Shown here: positions 9,092 to 16,937 of the stretch, piece after piece
Position numbering within the stretch: the stretch's first letter is position 1
How the letters are laid out: each line of letters opens with the position of its first letter
From: Nocardioides phosphati
GTDB taxonomy: Bacteria > Actinomycetota > Actinomycetes > Propionibacteriales > Nocardioidaceae
NCBI RefSeq assembly: GCF_014646375.1
Contig: NZ_BMNI01000001.1
Location: 1-64,000 of the forward strand
Direction of reading: 5' to 3'
DNA length: 64,000 nt
Made by a program: the position numbers and the translations under genes
Notes under the pieces: generated by a model
What the model was told of the DNA's origin: nothing
Databases searched by the model: none
The model's input: only the letters and a program-made list of their open reading frames with translations

Positions 9092-9099
9092 ACAGAGGT

Positions 9100-10092
9100 G
9101 TGCCCCGCCTGCGTCGCAGCTCACCCTCGGAGGCCGGCTGGACACGCCGGCGGGCCGGGCGCGGCTTCGTCTACCTCGATGCCGACGGCCAGCGGCTCAG
9201 CGACGAGGAGGTCGCGCGCTGCAAGGCGCTGGTCATCCCGCCCGCCTGGACCGACGTGTGGATCTGCGTCCACGCCCACGGCCACCTGCAGGCGGTGGGC
9301 ACCGACGACGCCGGACGCCGGCAGTACCTCTACCACCCCGACTGGCGGGTCCGGCGCGACGCGGAGAAGTTCGACCGGGTGCGTGGCCTCGGCCAGCGGC
9401 TGATCCGGGTCCGCCCGCGCGTGGCGGAGCACCTCGCGCTCGACGGCCTGCCCCTCGAGCGGGCCTGCGCCTGCGCCTTCCGCCTCATCGACCTGGGCTA
9501 CTTCCGCATCGGCAACGACGTCTACGCCGACGAGCACGGCAGCTTCGGCCTCACCACGCTGGAGGTCGACCACGTACGCCGCCGCAACGGCGGCCTGCTC
9601 TTCGAGTTCACCGGCAAGTCCGGCGTCGAGCACGCCATCTCGATCGAGGACGAGGCGGTCGTGGAGGCGGTCGTCGCGATGCGTCGCCGGCGCGGTGCCC
9701 GCCAGCTGCTCGCCTGGCGCGACGGCAGCCGGTGGCGCACCCTCGACCCCGCCACCGTCAACGCCTACGTCCGCGAGGTCACCGGCCTCGACGTGACCGC
9801 GAAGGACCTCCGCACGTGGCACGCGACGGTGCTCGCGGCCGTGGCGCTCGCCGAGGCCGGGCCCGCGGAGACGGCCTCGGCCCGCCGGCGTACGGCTGCG
9901 GCGGCGATGCGCGAGGTCGCCGACTACCTCGGCAACACCCCGGCGGTCGCCCGCTCGTCGTACGTCGACCCGCGCGTCGTCGACGCCTGGGAGGAGGGCC
10001 GCACGATCGCCGCCACCACCCGCCGGTCGTACGCCGATCCCGACGCCCGGCAGGCGGCCGTGGAGCGCGCGGTGGTCCGGCTCCTCACGTGA
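9100..10092 (+). CDS. Type IB DNA topoisomerase
   Basis: This 330-residue protein is a poxvirus-type (small eukaryotic-like) topoisomerase I, which relaxes supercoils through a 3'-phosphotyrosyl intermediate without ATP. Visible catalytic elements are Arg in GYFRIGNDVY, Lys173 in FTGKSG, Arg238 and His241 in RTWH, and the nucleophile Tyr288 in RSSYVDP. The length matches bacterial members (about 330). GTG at 9100 is chosen because it lies just after AGAGG and yields MPRLRRSS; the longer frame from 9019 overlaps the preceding gene. Many actinobacteria carry this accessory enzyme beside topoisomerase IA and gyrase. Confidence 0.9.
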   Translation: MPRLRRSSPSEAGWTRRRAGRGFVYLDADGQRLSDEEVARCKALVIPPAWTDVWICVHAHGHLQAVGTDDAGRRQYLYHPDWRVRRDAEKFDRVRGLGQRLIRVRPRVAEHLALDGLPLERACACAFRLIDLGYFRIGNDVYADEHGSFGLTTLEVDHVRRRNGGLLFEFTGKSGVEHAISIEDEAVVEAVVAMRRRRGARQLLAWRDGSRWRTLDPATVNAYVREVTGLDVTAKDLRTWHATVLAAVALAEAGPAETASARRRTAAAAMREVADYLGNTPAVARSSYVDPRVVDAWEEGRTIAATTRRSYADPDARQAAVERAVVRLLT

Positions 10093-10173
10093 GTCCGGGG
10101 TGATCGTCCGGACCGCGCGCCCGCGCTGCGGGAACGGGTACCACGGGTGCCCTGTCGGGGGTAGGTTGCGGGC

Positions 10174-11259
10174 GTGAGCACGCCCGCCCTCTTCGACCCC
10201 AAGCGCCCCTTCGCCCAGCGGCGCCAGGCCGTCGTCAACCTCTGGGACTTCCTGGTCCGCCGCGGCATCGCCGACCTGACCCGGACCCCGAGCGAGATCA
10301 TCGACACGGGCCGGGCGCGCCGCCTGTCGCGCTACACGCCGAAGCCGGGCATCCCGCCGGTCGACGGGCCGATCCTCTTCGTGCCGCCGCTCGGCGCGCA
10401 GTCGCTCTGCTTCGACCTGCGGCAGGGCTGCTCGCTCGCCGAGCACTTCCTGCTCGGCGGCCGCTCGACGTACCTCGTCGACTACGACGAGGTGAAGACG
10501 GCCGACAAGGACCTCGGCATCGAGTTCTGGATCAACGACGTCATCCCCGCCGCGATCAGGCGCGTCTCCGAGGAGCACGGCGGCGCGAAGGTGCACCTGG
10601 TCAGCTGGTCGCTCGGCGGGCTGATGTCCGTCGGCGTCGCCGCCGTCCACCCCGAGCTCCCGATCGCCAGCGTCACCGCGGTGGGCAGCCCGTTCGACAT
10701 GTCGAAGGTGCCGCTCATGCGGCCGCTGCGCTTCATCGGCAAGGCCACGGGTGGTCGGGTCCTCGGCACGGGCATCCGGGCGATCGGCTCGATCCCGTCG
10801 CCGGTGGTCAGCCTGGGCTTCAAGGCGACCGCGATCCCGACGTACCTCCGCAAGCCGATGAAGATCTGGAGCAAGCGCGACGACCGCGACTTCCTCGCCC
10901 AGATCCAGGCCGTCGACGCCCTGATGAACAACATGCTCGCCTACCCGGGCCGCGCGACCCTGCAGGTCTACCTGCAGATGGCGATGCGCAACGAGGTGGC
11001 GACCGGCAAGGTCCAGGGCCCCAACCGGCTCGTCGACTTCGCCGACGTGCGGGTGCCGGTCATGGTCATCGGCGGCTCCGCCGACGTGCTGGCGCCCGTG
11101 CCCGCGGTGCACCACGCCGCCGACATCCTGCCCAACAGCGCGGAGGTGCGGCTCGAGGTCGCGCCCGGCGGCCACCTCGGGGTCCTCACCGGCGCGATGG
11201 CCCACGCGACGAGCTGGAAGCACATGGACCAGTTCCTCGCCGACCACGACGAGGCCTGA
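10174..11259 (+). CDS. Alpha/beta hydrolase related to PHA synthase (PhaC)
   Basis: The 361-residue protein (GTG start, MSTPALFD) has the PhaC-like fold pattern: FVPPLG oxyanion loop near 69, a nucleophile elbow S-W-S-L-G-G at residues 144-149, and a late Asp-x-x-x-P and His in APGGHLG near 330. True class III PhaC uses Cys in G-x-C-x-G; here the position is Ser146, so polymerase activity is unlikely and an esterase, lipase or acyl-transfer role fits better. It is monocistronic by spacing. No phasin or PhaE lies nearby. Confidence 0.75.
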   Translation: MSTPALFDPKRPFAQRRQAVVNLWDFLVRRGIADLTRTPSEIIDTGRARRLSRYTPKPGIPPVDGPILFVPPLGAQSLCFDLRQGCSLAEHFLLGGRSTYLVDYDEVKTADKDLGIEFWINDVIPAAIRRVSEEHGGAKVHLVSWSLGGLMSVGVAAVHPELPIASVTAVGSPFDMSKVPLMRPLRFIGKATGGRVLGTGIRAIGSIPSPVVSLGFKATAIPTYLRKPMKIWSKRDDRDFLAQIQAVDALMNNMLAYPGRATLQVYLQMAMRNEVATGKVQGPNRLVDFADVRVPVMVIGGSADVLAPVPAVHHAADILPNSAEVRLEVAPGGHLGVLTGAMAHATSWKHMDQFLADHDEA

Positions 11260-11301
11260 TCGCTCGCGCCCTCCTTCGGGGCCCGGCGTAGCGTCGGGCG
11301 C

Positions 11302-11796
11302 ATGAGGGTCACGGTCGTCCGGGGAGACATCACCGCCGAGCAGGTCGACGCGGTCGTCAACGCCGCCAACAACGCCATGCGCGGCGGTGGGGGAGTCGAC
11401 GGCGCGATCCACCGGGTGGGCGGTCCGGCCGTCCTCGCCGACTGCAGGGCGCGCTTCCCGCGCGGGCTGGCCACCGGCGACGCCGGCTGGACGACCGGCG
11501 GTGACCTCCCGGCGCGCTGGATCATCCACACCGTCGGCCCCAACCGCCACGCCGGCGAGACCGACCGCGCGCTGCTGGTCTCCTGCTACCGCCGCTGCCT
11601 CGAGGTCGCCGACGAGCTCGGCGCCCGCACGGTTGCGTTCCCCCTGGTGGGTGCCGGCGTCTACGGCTGGTCGGTCGAGGAGTCTGCCGGGGCAGCACGC
11701 GAGGCCTTCGACGCGGCCTCGACCGCCGTGGAGGAGGCGCGGTTCGTGGCCTTCAGCGACGCGGCGTACGAGGCCGCTTCTGCTGCCCTGGAGTGA
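11302..11796 (+). CDS. Macrodomain protein, O-acetyl-ADP-ribose deacetylase-like
   Basis: The 164-residue product is a single macrodomain. It shows the ADP-ribose site signature V-V-N-A-A-N near residues 18-23, the Gly-rich loop RGGGGVDGAIH near 28-38 and the phosphate loop FPLVGAGVYGW near 113-123. This is the MacroD/YmdB pattern, enzymes that remove acetyl-ADP-ribose or ADP-ribose from proteins. The length is typical. It ends just before a bidirectional terminator shared with serC. Confidence 0.88.
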   Translation: MRVTVVRGDITAEQVDAVVNAANNAMRGGGGVDGAIHRVGGPAVLADCRARFPRGLATGDAGWTTGGDLPARWIIHTVGPNRHAGETDRALLVSCYRRCLEVADELGARTVAFPLVGAGVYGWSVEESAGAAREAFDAASTAVEEARFVAFSDAAYEAASAALE

Positions 11797-11821
11797 GCCG
11801 GTCCGGCGCGGTGCAACGACA

Positions 11822-11849
11822 AAGGGGCCCCGCCGCAGCGGAGCCCCTT
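11822..11849. terminator. Bidirectional terminator between macrodomain gene and serC
   Basis: Inverted repeat AAGGGGC-c-CCGC / GCGG-a-GCCCCTT with a CGCA loop and one C-A mismatch. It lies between two convergent genes, so it can end both transcripts. AAA precedes and TTC follows the stem. Confidence 0.8.
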
Positions 11850-11865
11850 CGTCAGATGCAGCAGG

Positions 11866-12984
11866 TCAGAGCGCGTCGACGACGAAGTCGATCGACTTCG
11901 TCAGCAGCTCGATGTCGCTCGGGTCGATCGCGGGGTACATCGCGATGCGGAGCTGGTTGCGGCCGAGCTTGCGGTACGGCTCGGTGTCGACGATGCCGTT
12001 GGCGCGCAGCGTCTTCGCCACGAGCGCGGCGTCGATGTCGTCGTTGAAGTCGATCGTGCCGATGACGAGCGAGCGCTCGTCGGCGTTGGCGACGTACGGC
12101 GTGGTGTAGGCAGTGCGCTCGGCCCAGCCGTAGAGGGCGTTGGAGGAGGCGGTGGTGCGCTCGACCATGCCGTTGAGGCCGCCGTTGGCGTTCATCCAGT
12201 CGAGCTGCTCGGCCATCAGGAAGAAGGTCGCGACCGACGGGGTGTTGTAGGTCTGGTTGAGGCGCGACTGCTCGACGCAGGTGCCGAGGTCGAAGAACGC
12301 CGGGATGAAGCGGCCCGACGCCTTGATCTCCTCGACGCGGGCCAGGGCGCGCGGCGACATGATCGCGAACCAGGTGCCGCCGTCGGAGGCGAAGCACTTC
12401 TGGGGAGCGAAGTAGTAGACGTCGACCTGGTTGAGGTCGACCGGCAGGCCGCCGGCGCCGGAGGTGGCGTCGATCGCGACGAGCGCGTCGTCGGCGGCAC
12501 CGGCCGGGCGGATGACCGGCGCCATGACGGCGGTCGAGGTCTCGTTGTGGGCCCAGCCGTAGAGGTCGATGCCCTCCTCGGCGACCGCGACGGGGCGGGT
12601 GCCCGGCTCGGACTTGATGACCGACGGGTCGGCGATCCACGGAGCAGCCTTGGCCGCGGCCGCGAACTTCGAGGAGAACTCACCGAACGAGAGGTGCTGC
12701 GACTTCTCGCGGATCAGGCCGAACGTCGCGATGTCCCAGAACGCCGTGGCGCCGCCGTTGCCGAAGACGACCTCGTAGCCCTCGGGCAGGTCGAAGAAGC
12801 TGCCCAGGCCCTCACGGACGCGACCGACGGTGTTCTTCACCGCGGCCTGGCGGTGGGAGGTGCCCATCAGGGAGGTGCCGGTCGCGGCCAGCGCGTCGAG
12901 CGCACCGGGGGCGATCTTCGAGGGGCCGGCGCCGAAGCGGCCGTCCTTGGGGAGCAGGTCAGCGGGGATCTGGATCTCGGTCAC
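11866..12984 (-). CDS. serC: Phosphoserine aminotransferase
   Basis: The 372-residue enzyme converts 3-phosphohydroxypyruvate and glutamate to phosphoserine and 2-oxoglutarate in serine synthesis; in some bacteria it also serves vitamin B6 synthesis. The sequence has the actinobacterial SerC pattern: GAGPSKI near 18-24, GTSHRQ near 41-46, FGNGGATAFWD near 74-84, and the PLP lysine Lys196 in FAPQKCFASDG. GTG at 12984 is preceded by AAAAGGTG, a fair ribosome-binding site. It is divergent from the GNAT gene and convergent with the macrodomain gene. Confidence 0.95.
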   Translation of the reverse strand: MTEIQIPADLLPKDGRFGAGPSKIAPGALDALAATGTSLMGTSHRQAAVKNTVGRVREGLGSFFDLPEGYEVVFGNGGATAFWDIATFGLIREKSQHLSFGEFSSKFAAAAKAAPWIADPSVIKSEPGTRPVAVAEEGIDLYGWAHNETSTAVMAPVIRPAGAADDALVAIDATSGAGGLPVDLNQVDVYYFAPQKCFASDGGTWFAIMSPRALARVEEIKASGRFIPAFFDLGTCVEQSRLNQTYNTPSVATFFLMAEQLDWMNANGGLNGMVERTTASSNALYGWAERTAYTTPYVANADERSLVIGTIDFNDDIDAALVAKTLRANGIVDTEPYRKLGRNQLRIAMYPAIDPSDIELLTKSIDFVVDAL

Positions 12985-13020
12985 GGGGTCACCTTTTCAC
13001 GGCAGCATGGATCGTGGAAC

Positions 13021-13036
13021 CTGACCCCGTTGTCAG
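13021..13036. promoter_or_regulatory. Operator-like palindrome between serC and GNAT gene
   Basis: CTGAC-cccgtt-GTCAG lies in the 69-bp divergent spacer. The hexamer TATTGT at 13042-13047 could be a -10 box for the GNAT gene, which would make that mRNA nearly leaderless. The regulator is unknown. Confidence 0.35.
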
Positions 13037-13053
13037 GGTCCTATTGTGACAGC

Positions 13054-13533
13054 GTGCTGGAGATCGCGCGGGTGCCGTATGACCATCCGGACGCCCTCAC
13101 CCTCATGGAGCGCGTGCAGGCGATCTATGTCGACCGCTACGGCGGCCCCGACTCCTCGCCGATGGACGCCGAGGAGTTCACCCCGCCCACGGGTGCGTTC
13201 TTCGTCGGCTACCTCGAGGGCGTGCCGGTCGCCTCCGGTGCGTGGCGCCACGTCGGCCTCGAGGCCCTCGGCTCGACCGCGACCGCCGAGCTCAAGCGCA
13301 TGTACGTCGTGGAGGAGGCGCAGCGCCGCGGCTTCGCGCGCCGGATGCTGGCGCACCTCGAGGGCGCGGCACGGGCGGCGGGCCACGACGTACTCGTGCT
13401 GACCACGGGCGACCGCCAGCCGGAGGCGATCACCCTCTACGGCTCGTCGGGCTACGAGCGGTTGAACCTGGGGTGGGGGCCGTACGCCTGCCACCCGGGC
13501 GCCCTCTTCTTCGCCAAGCGGCTCACGCCGTGA
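13054..13533 (+). CDS. GNAT family N-acetyltransferase
   Basis: The 159-residue protein has a GNAT core: strand LKRMYVVEEAQRRGFARRML with the acetyl-CoA pyrophosphate loop (Q-R-R-G-F-A) near residues 84-100, then a C-terminal YGSSGYE motif near 129-135. GNAT enzymes move acetyl groups from acetyl-CoA to amines; the acceptor is unknown. GTG at 13054 gives MLEIARVP; the longer frame reaching back to 12547 is antisense to serC and not coding. The stop overlaps the GTG of the DedA gene (GTGA), so the two are probably coupled. Confidence 0.8.
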   Translation: MLEIARVPYDHPDALTLMERVQAIYVDRYGGPDSSPMDAEEFTPPTGAFFVGYLEGVPVASGAWRHVGLEALGSTATAELKRMYVVEEAQRRGFARRMLAHLEGAARAAGHDVLVLTTGDRQPEAITLYGSSGYERLNLGWGPYACHPGALFFAKRLTP

Positions 13534-14201
13534 GCGGGGCCGTCGGCAGTCTGGCGGACTGGCTCCTGCACCTCGACCCGGCCCTGATCCTGCTCGTGGT
13601 CGCCCTGCTGGTCTTTGCGGAGGATGCCTTCTTCCTGGGCTTCGCGATCCCGGGGGAGACGGCCGCCGTCATCGCCGGCGTCGCCACCGCGCTCGACCAC
13701 GTGAGCCTGCCGGTCGCGATCGTCGTCGTGGTGGTGGCTGCGATCGTGGGCGACTCGGTCGGCTACGAGGTGGGCCGCCACTTCCTCGGGCCGAAGGTGC
13801 TCGCCCGGCCCCTCCTCGACCGGCACCGCCACCACATCGAGCGGGCGCAGCGCCTGATCCGCCGCCGCGGGGGCCTCGCCGTCTTCATCGGCCGGTGGAC
13901 GGCGCTGCTCCGCGCGCTGATGCCGGCGCTGGCGGGCGCCTCGCACATGCGCTACCGGACCTTCCTGCTCTGGAACGGGGTCGGCGGCATCGCATGGGGC
14001 GTGACCTTCGTGCTGCTCGGCCACGTCGCGGGGGCGTCGTACCACCAGCTGGAGAAGCGTGCGGGCCACTGGGCCGCGCTCGGCTTCGGCGTCATCGTCG
14101 TCGTGGGCGCGCTCGTCTGGCACGTACGCCGCCGGGCGGCCGAGCGGGCCGAGGAGCGTGCTGCCGCGGCCGCCGAGGCCGCGGGCTGGACCGAGCTGTA
14201 G
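13530..14201 (+). CDS. DedA family membrane protein
   Basis: The 223-residue product has the DedA (SNARE-associated) pattern: the amphipathic EDAFFLGFAIPGE stretch near residues 30-42, the GDSVGYEVGRHF motif near 73-84, the conserved basic FIGRWTALLRALMPALAG near 115-132, and a C-terminal helix. DedA proteins are implicated in phospholipid or undecaprenyl-phosphate flipping and in proton-motive-force homeostasis. The GTG start overlaps the preceding stop. The C-terminal tail is Ala/Glu/Arg-rich and cytoplasmic. Confidence 0.85.
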   Translation: MSGAVGSLADWLLHLDPALILLVVALLVFAEDAFFLGFAIPGETAAVIAGVATALDHVSLPVAIVVVVVAAIVGDSVGYEVGRHFLGPKVLARPLLDRHRHHIERAQRLIRRRGGLAVFIGRWTALLRALMPALAGASHMRYRTFLLWNGVGGIAWGVTFVLLGHVAGASYHQLEKRAGHWAALGFGVIVVVGALVWHVRRRAAERAEERAAAAAEAAGWTEL

Positions 14202-14218
14202 GACGCCGGTGCATGCAG

Positions 14219-14253
14219 CGAGGGCCGGTCCCGCAGTGCGGAACCGGCCCTCG
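14219..14253. terminator. Terminator between dedA-like gene and citA
   Basis: Perfect 11-bp stem CGAGGGCCGGT / ACCGGCCCTCG with a 13-base loop that can itself pair (CCGCA/TGCGG). It sits between convergent genes. Confidence 0.75.
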
Positions 14254-14270
14254 TCAGGCAGTGCAGGGGC

Positions 14271-15395
14271 TCACTTGGCCCAGTCGGCGTTCCAGCCCTT
14301 GATGTCGGAGGCGGGGCGCGTCGACGGACCGGTGTAGACGGCCGAGGGACGGATCAGGCGACCGGTCTTCTTCTGCTCGAGGATGTGCGCGGACCAGCCA
14401 CCGGTGCGGGCACAGGTGAACATCGAGGTGAACATGTTGGCCGGCACCTCGGCGAAGTCGAGGACGATCGCGGCCCAGAACTCCACGTTGGTCTCGAGCA
14501 CACGGTCGGGACGACGCTCGCGGAGCTCCTGCAGGGCGGCCTGCTCCAGCGCCTCGGCGACCTCGTAGCGCTCGGCACCGAGCTCCTTCGCCGTACGACG
14601 CAGCACGCGGGCGCGCGGGTCCTCGGCACGGTAGACGCGGTGGCCGAAGCCCATCAGGCGCTCGCCGGAGTCGAGGAGGCCCTTGACGTACTTGCGGGCG
14701 TCGCCCTGCTTCTCGACCTCCTCGATCATGCCGAGGACGCGGGAGGGGGCGCCGCCGTGGAGCGGGCCGGACATCGCGCCGATGGCGCCCGAGAGGGCGG
14801 CCGCGACGTCGGCGCCGGTGGAGGTGATCACGCGGGCGGTGAACGTCGAGGCGTTCATGCCGTGCTCGGCCGCCGACGACCAGTAGGCGTCGATCGCCTT
14901 GGCGTGGCGCGGGTCGGCCTCGCCGCGCCAGCGGATCAGGAACTTCTCCGCGAGGGTCTTGCCCTCGTCGACGAGGCGCTGCGAGACGACCGGGTGGCCG
15001 ATGCCGCGGGCGGACTGGCCGGCCCAGGCAAGCACCATCACGGCCGCGCGGCCGAGGTCCTCGCGGACCTTCTCCGGCGACGAGTCGTAGGTGTAGGTGA
15101 TGCCGAACGCCGGCGCGAGCTGCGCGATGGCGGACTGCAGGTCGACGCGGACATCGCCGGTGTGGACCGGCAGCGAGTACGCCTCGGCCGGGTGCAGGCC
15201 CGGGTCGAACTCGCCGTCGACGAGGAGGCCCCAGACCTTCTCGAACGGGATCCGGCCCGCGATCTCCTCGATGTCGACGCCGCGGTAACGCAGCGCGGAG
15301 CCTTCCTTGTCGGGCTCGGCGATCTCGGTAGAGAACGCGACGACGCCCTCGAGGCCCTCGTGGACGACGGGGCCAGTGCTCTCCGCGGCAGTCAT
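14271..15395 (-). CDS. citA: Citrate synthase, CitA (citrate synthase 2) type
   Basis: The 374-residue enzyme condenses acetyl-CoA with oxaloacetate. Catalytic regions are visible: SGPLHGGAPSRV with the first active His, GFGHRVYR with the second, and NVEFWAA in place of the usual NVDFY, with Glu where most citrate synthases have Asp. From memory this Glu form is characteristic of actinobacterial CitA proteins such as Rv0889c. ATG at 15395 follows AAGGAG at a good distance; the longer frame to 15464 lacks this support. Confidence 0.9.
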   Translation of the reverse strand: MTAAESTGPVVHEGLEGVVAFSTEIAEPDKEGSALRYRGVDIEEIAGRIPFEKVWGLLVDGEFDPGLHPAEAYSLPVHTGDVRVDLQSAIAQLAPAFGITYTYDSSPEKVREDLGRAAVMVLAWAGQSARGIGHPVVSQRLVDEGKTLAEKFLIRWRGEADPRHAKAIDAYWSSAAEHGMNASTFTARVITSTGADVAAALSGAIGAMSGPLHGGAPSRVLGMIEEVEKQGDARKYVKGLLDSGERLMGFGHRVYRAEDPRARVLRRTAKELGAERYEVAEALEQAALQELRERRPDRVLETNVEFWAAIVLDFAEVPANMFTSMFTCARTGGWSAHILEQKKTGRLIRPSAVYTGPSTRPASDIKGWNADWAK

Positions 15396-15518
15396 GGGTG
15401 CTCCTTGCTCAACGCGGTCTGGATTGTGTGGCCGATGCTCTCTCCAGCTGACGGCCTCTCGCATTCAAGCACCCTGACCTGCGCAGGAGACAACTGACCA
15501 CCCTCCGGTCCGTCGTAC

Positions 15519-15547
15519 AGCGGCCCCGGCGGGGAGCCGGGGCCGCT
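15519..15547. other. Strong hairpin in the citA-pdxH divergent spacer
   Basis: Perfect 12-bp stem AGCGGCCCCGGC / GCCGGGGCCGCT around GGGGA. It lies in a 254-bp spacer between divergent genes, where a terminator is not expected. No T-run follows on either strand. The rest of the spacer holds the citA ribosome site and nothing else I can name. Confidence 0.5.
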
Positions 15548-15649
15548 GCGGGCGGTGGGTGGGGGAGTGCCGACGCGTGACGTGGATCTCAGGCCGCGCG
15601 GGCGACGGTCCGGCCGACGCAGCGCCAGGCGCCGCGCGATGATGGGGGC

Positions 15650-16294
15650 ATGGACGAGCACCTGCCCACCCTCCGCTCCGAGTACGGCGTGGGCCCCGCC
15701 GCGCGTCCGCTGCGCGAGGAGGGCCTGCCTGCCGACCCGCTCGACCTCTTCCGTGACTGGTTCGCCGATGCGCGCGAGCTCGCCGAGCCCAACGCGATGG
15801 TGGTGGCGACCGTCTCGCCCGAGGGGCAGCCGTCGTCCCGCATCGTGCTGCTCAAGGGGCTGGACCAGCAGGGCTTCCACTTCTTCACCAACCTGCGCTC
15901 GCGCAAGGGGGAGGAGCTGGCGGCCAACGCGCGCTGCGCCCTCCTCTTCCCCTGGCACGGCATGCAGCGCCAGGTCCGGGTCGAGGGGGTCGCGACGCCG
16001 CTGTCGCGCGCGGAGGTCGAGGCCTACTTCCACGCGCGGCCCCGGGGCGCGCAGCTCGGGGCGATCGCCTCGCCGCAGTCGCGGCCGATCTCGCGCGAGG
16101 AGCTCGAGGAGCGGTTCGAGGCGGCCGGCCGCGATTACCCGGACGACGTGCCGGTGCCGGAGGGGTGGGGCGGCTATGCCGTTGCGCCGCACGCGTTCGA
16201 GTTCTGGCAGGGCGGCACCAACCGGCTCCACGACCGGATCCGCTACGAGCTGACCGGCGCCGGCACGTGGGCCGTGGAGCGCCTCGCTCCCTGA
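15650..16294 (+). CDS. pdxH: Pyridoxamine 5'-phosphate oxidase
   Basis: The 214-residue FMN enzyme oxidises pyridoxine or pyridoxamine 5'-phosphate to PLP. Family hallmarks are NAMVVATVSPEGQPSSRIVLLKG (about residues 47-69), FFTNLRSRKGEEL (about 78-90), PQSRPI near 143 and the C-terminal EFWQGGTNRLHDR (about 184-196) that binds FMN and substrate. The length is standard. It is divergent from citA. SerC, a PLP enzyme that can feed B6 synthesis, is 3 kb away, but no shared operon is evident. Confidence 0.95.
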   Translation: MDEHLPTLRSEYGVGPAARPLREEGLPADPLDLFRDWFADARELAEPNAMVVATVSPEGQPSSRIVLLKGLDQQGFHFFTNLRSRKGEELAANARCALLFPWHGMQRQVRVEGVATPLSRAEVEAYFHARPRGAQLGAIASPQSRPISREELEERFEAAGRDYPDDVPVPEGWGGYAVAPHAFEFWQGGTNRLHDRIRYELTGAGTWAVERLAP

Positions 16295-16328
16295 TGAATG
16301 CCGACTTTGGTCGGGGCTCTATCCACTT

Positions 16329-16348
16329 GTGAGTGAGCGCTCACTCAC
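16329..16348. promoter_or_regulatory. Perfect 20-bp palindromic operator for the TetR regulator
   Basis: GTGAGTGAGC/GCTCACTCAC is a perfect palindrome ending 13 bases before the tetR start. Its size and position fit a TetR-family dimer or dimer-pair site and indicate autoregulation of the tetR-ABC operon. Confidence 0.8.
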
Positions 16349-16361
16349 TTAATCTGGTGGC

Positions 16362-16937
16362 ATGTCCAGACGAGCCGCACGCATGACCACCGATGATCGG
16401 CGCAGCCAGCTGATCGAGGTGACGCTCCCGCTGCTCCGCGAGCACGGCCGCGCCACGACGACGAAGCAGATCGCCGAGGCCGCGGGCATCGCGGAGGGCA
16501 CGATCTTCCGCGCGTTCGAGACCAAGGACGAGCTCTTCCTCTGCGCGCTGGAGAAGGCGTTCGACCCGAGCGACCTGATCGAGCGCACGGAGGCGATCGA
16601 CCTGTCACTGCCGCTGCGCGAGCGCATGGTGACCGCGGTGACGATGCTCTCCGAGCGGTTCACCAGCATGTTCACGCTGATGGCGCGGATGGGCATGCTC
16701 CAGCCGCCGCGCGCCCGCAAGCACACCGAGGAGCTGCGCGCCCGCGGCGCCGCGGCCATCGAGGCGCTGCTCGCACCCGACGCGGAGAGCTTCCGCGTCG
16801 ACGTGCCCCAGGTGGCGCACACGCTCCGCCTGCTCACCTTCTCGGGCAGCCACCCACACATCACCGAGGGCCGGCTGCTCACGCCCGACCAGATCGTCGA
16901 CATCGTGCTCCACGGCACGCTCAAGGGGGACCACTGA
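16362..16937 (+). CDS. TetR family transcriptional regulator
   Basis: The 191-residue protein has a TetR N-terminal helix-turn-helix at about residues 14-60 (TTKQIAEAAGIAEGTIFRAF, then ETKDELF), and a helical ligand-binding C-terminal domain. It lies directly upstream of, and overlaps (TGATG), the first gene of a two-gene ABC exporter, so it very probably represses that operon and itself through the palindrome at 16329-16348. An internal ATG at 16383 (MTTDDRR) is an alternative start; the first ATG is kept because both are in frame and the spacing to the operator is normal. The inducer is unknown. Confidence 0.9.
   Translation: MSRRAARMTTDDRRSQLIEVTLPLLREHGRATTTKQIAEAAGIAEGTIFRAFETKDELFLCALEKAFDPSDLIERTEAIDLSLPLRERMVTAVTMLSERFTSMFTLMARMGMLQPPRARKHTEELRARGAAAIEALLAPDAESFRVDVPQVAHTLRLLTFSGSHPHITEGRLLTPDQIVDIVLHGTLKGDH

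Noticed and set aside
12547..13053. Upstream extension of the GNAT frame
   Set aside because: It is antisense to serC; the conserved protein starts at GTG 13054.
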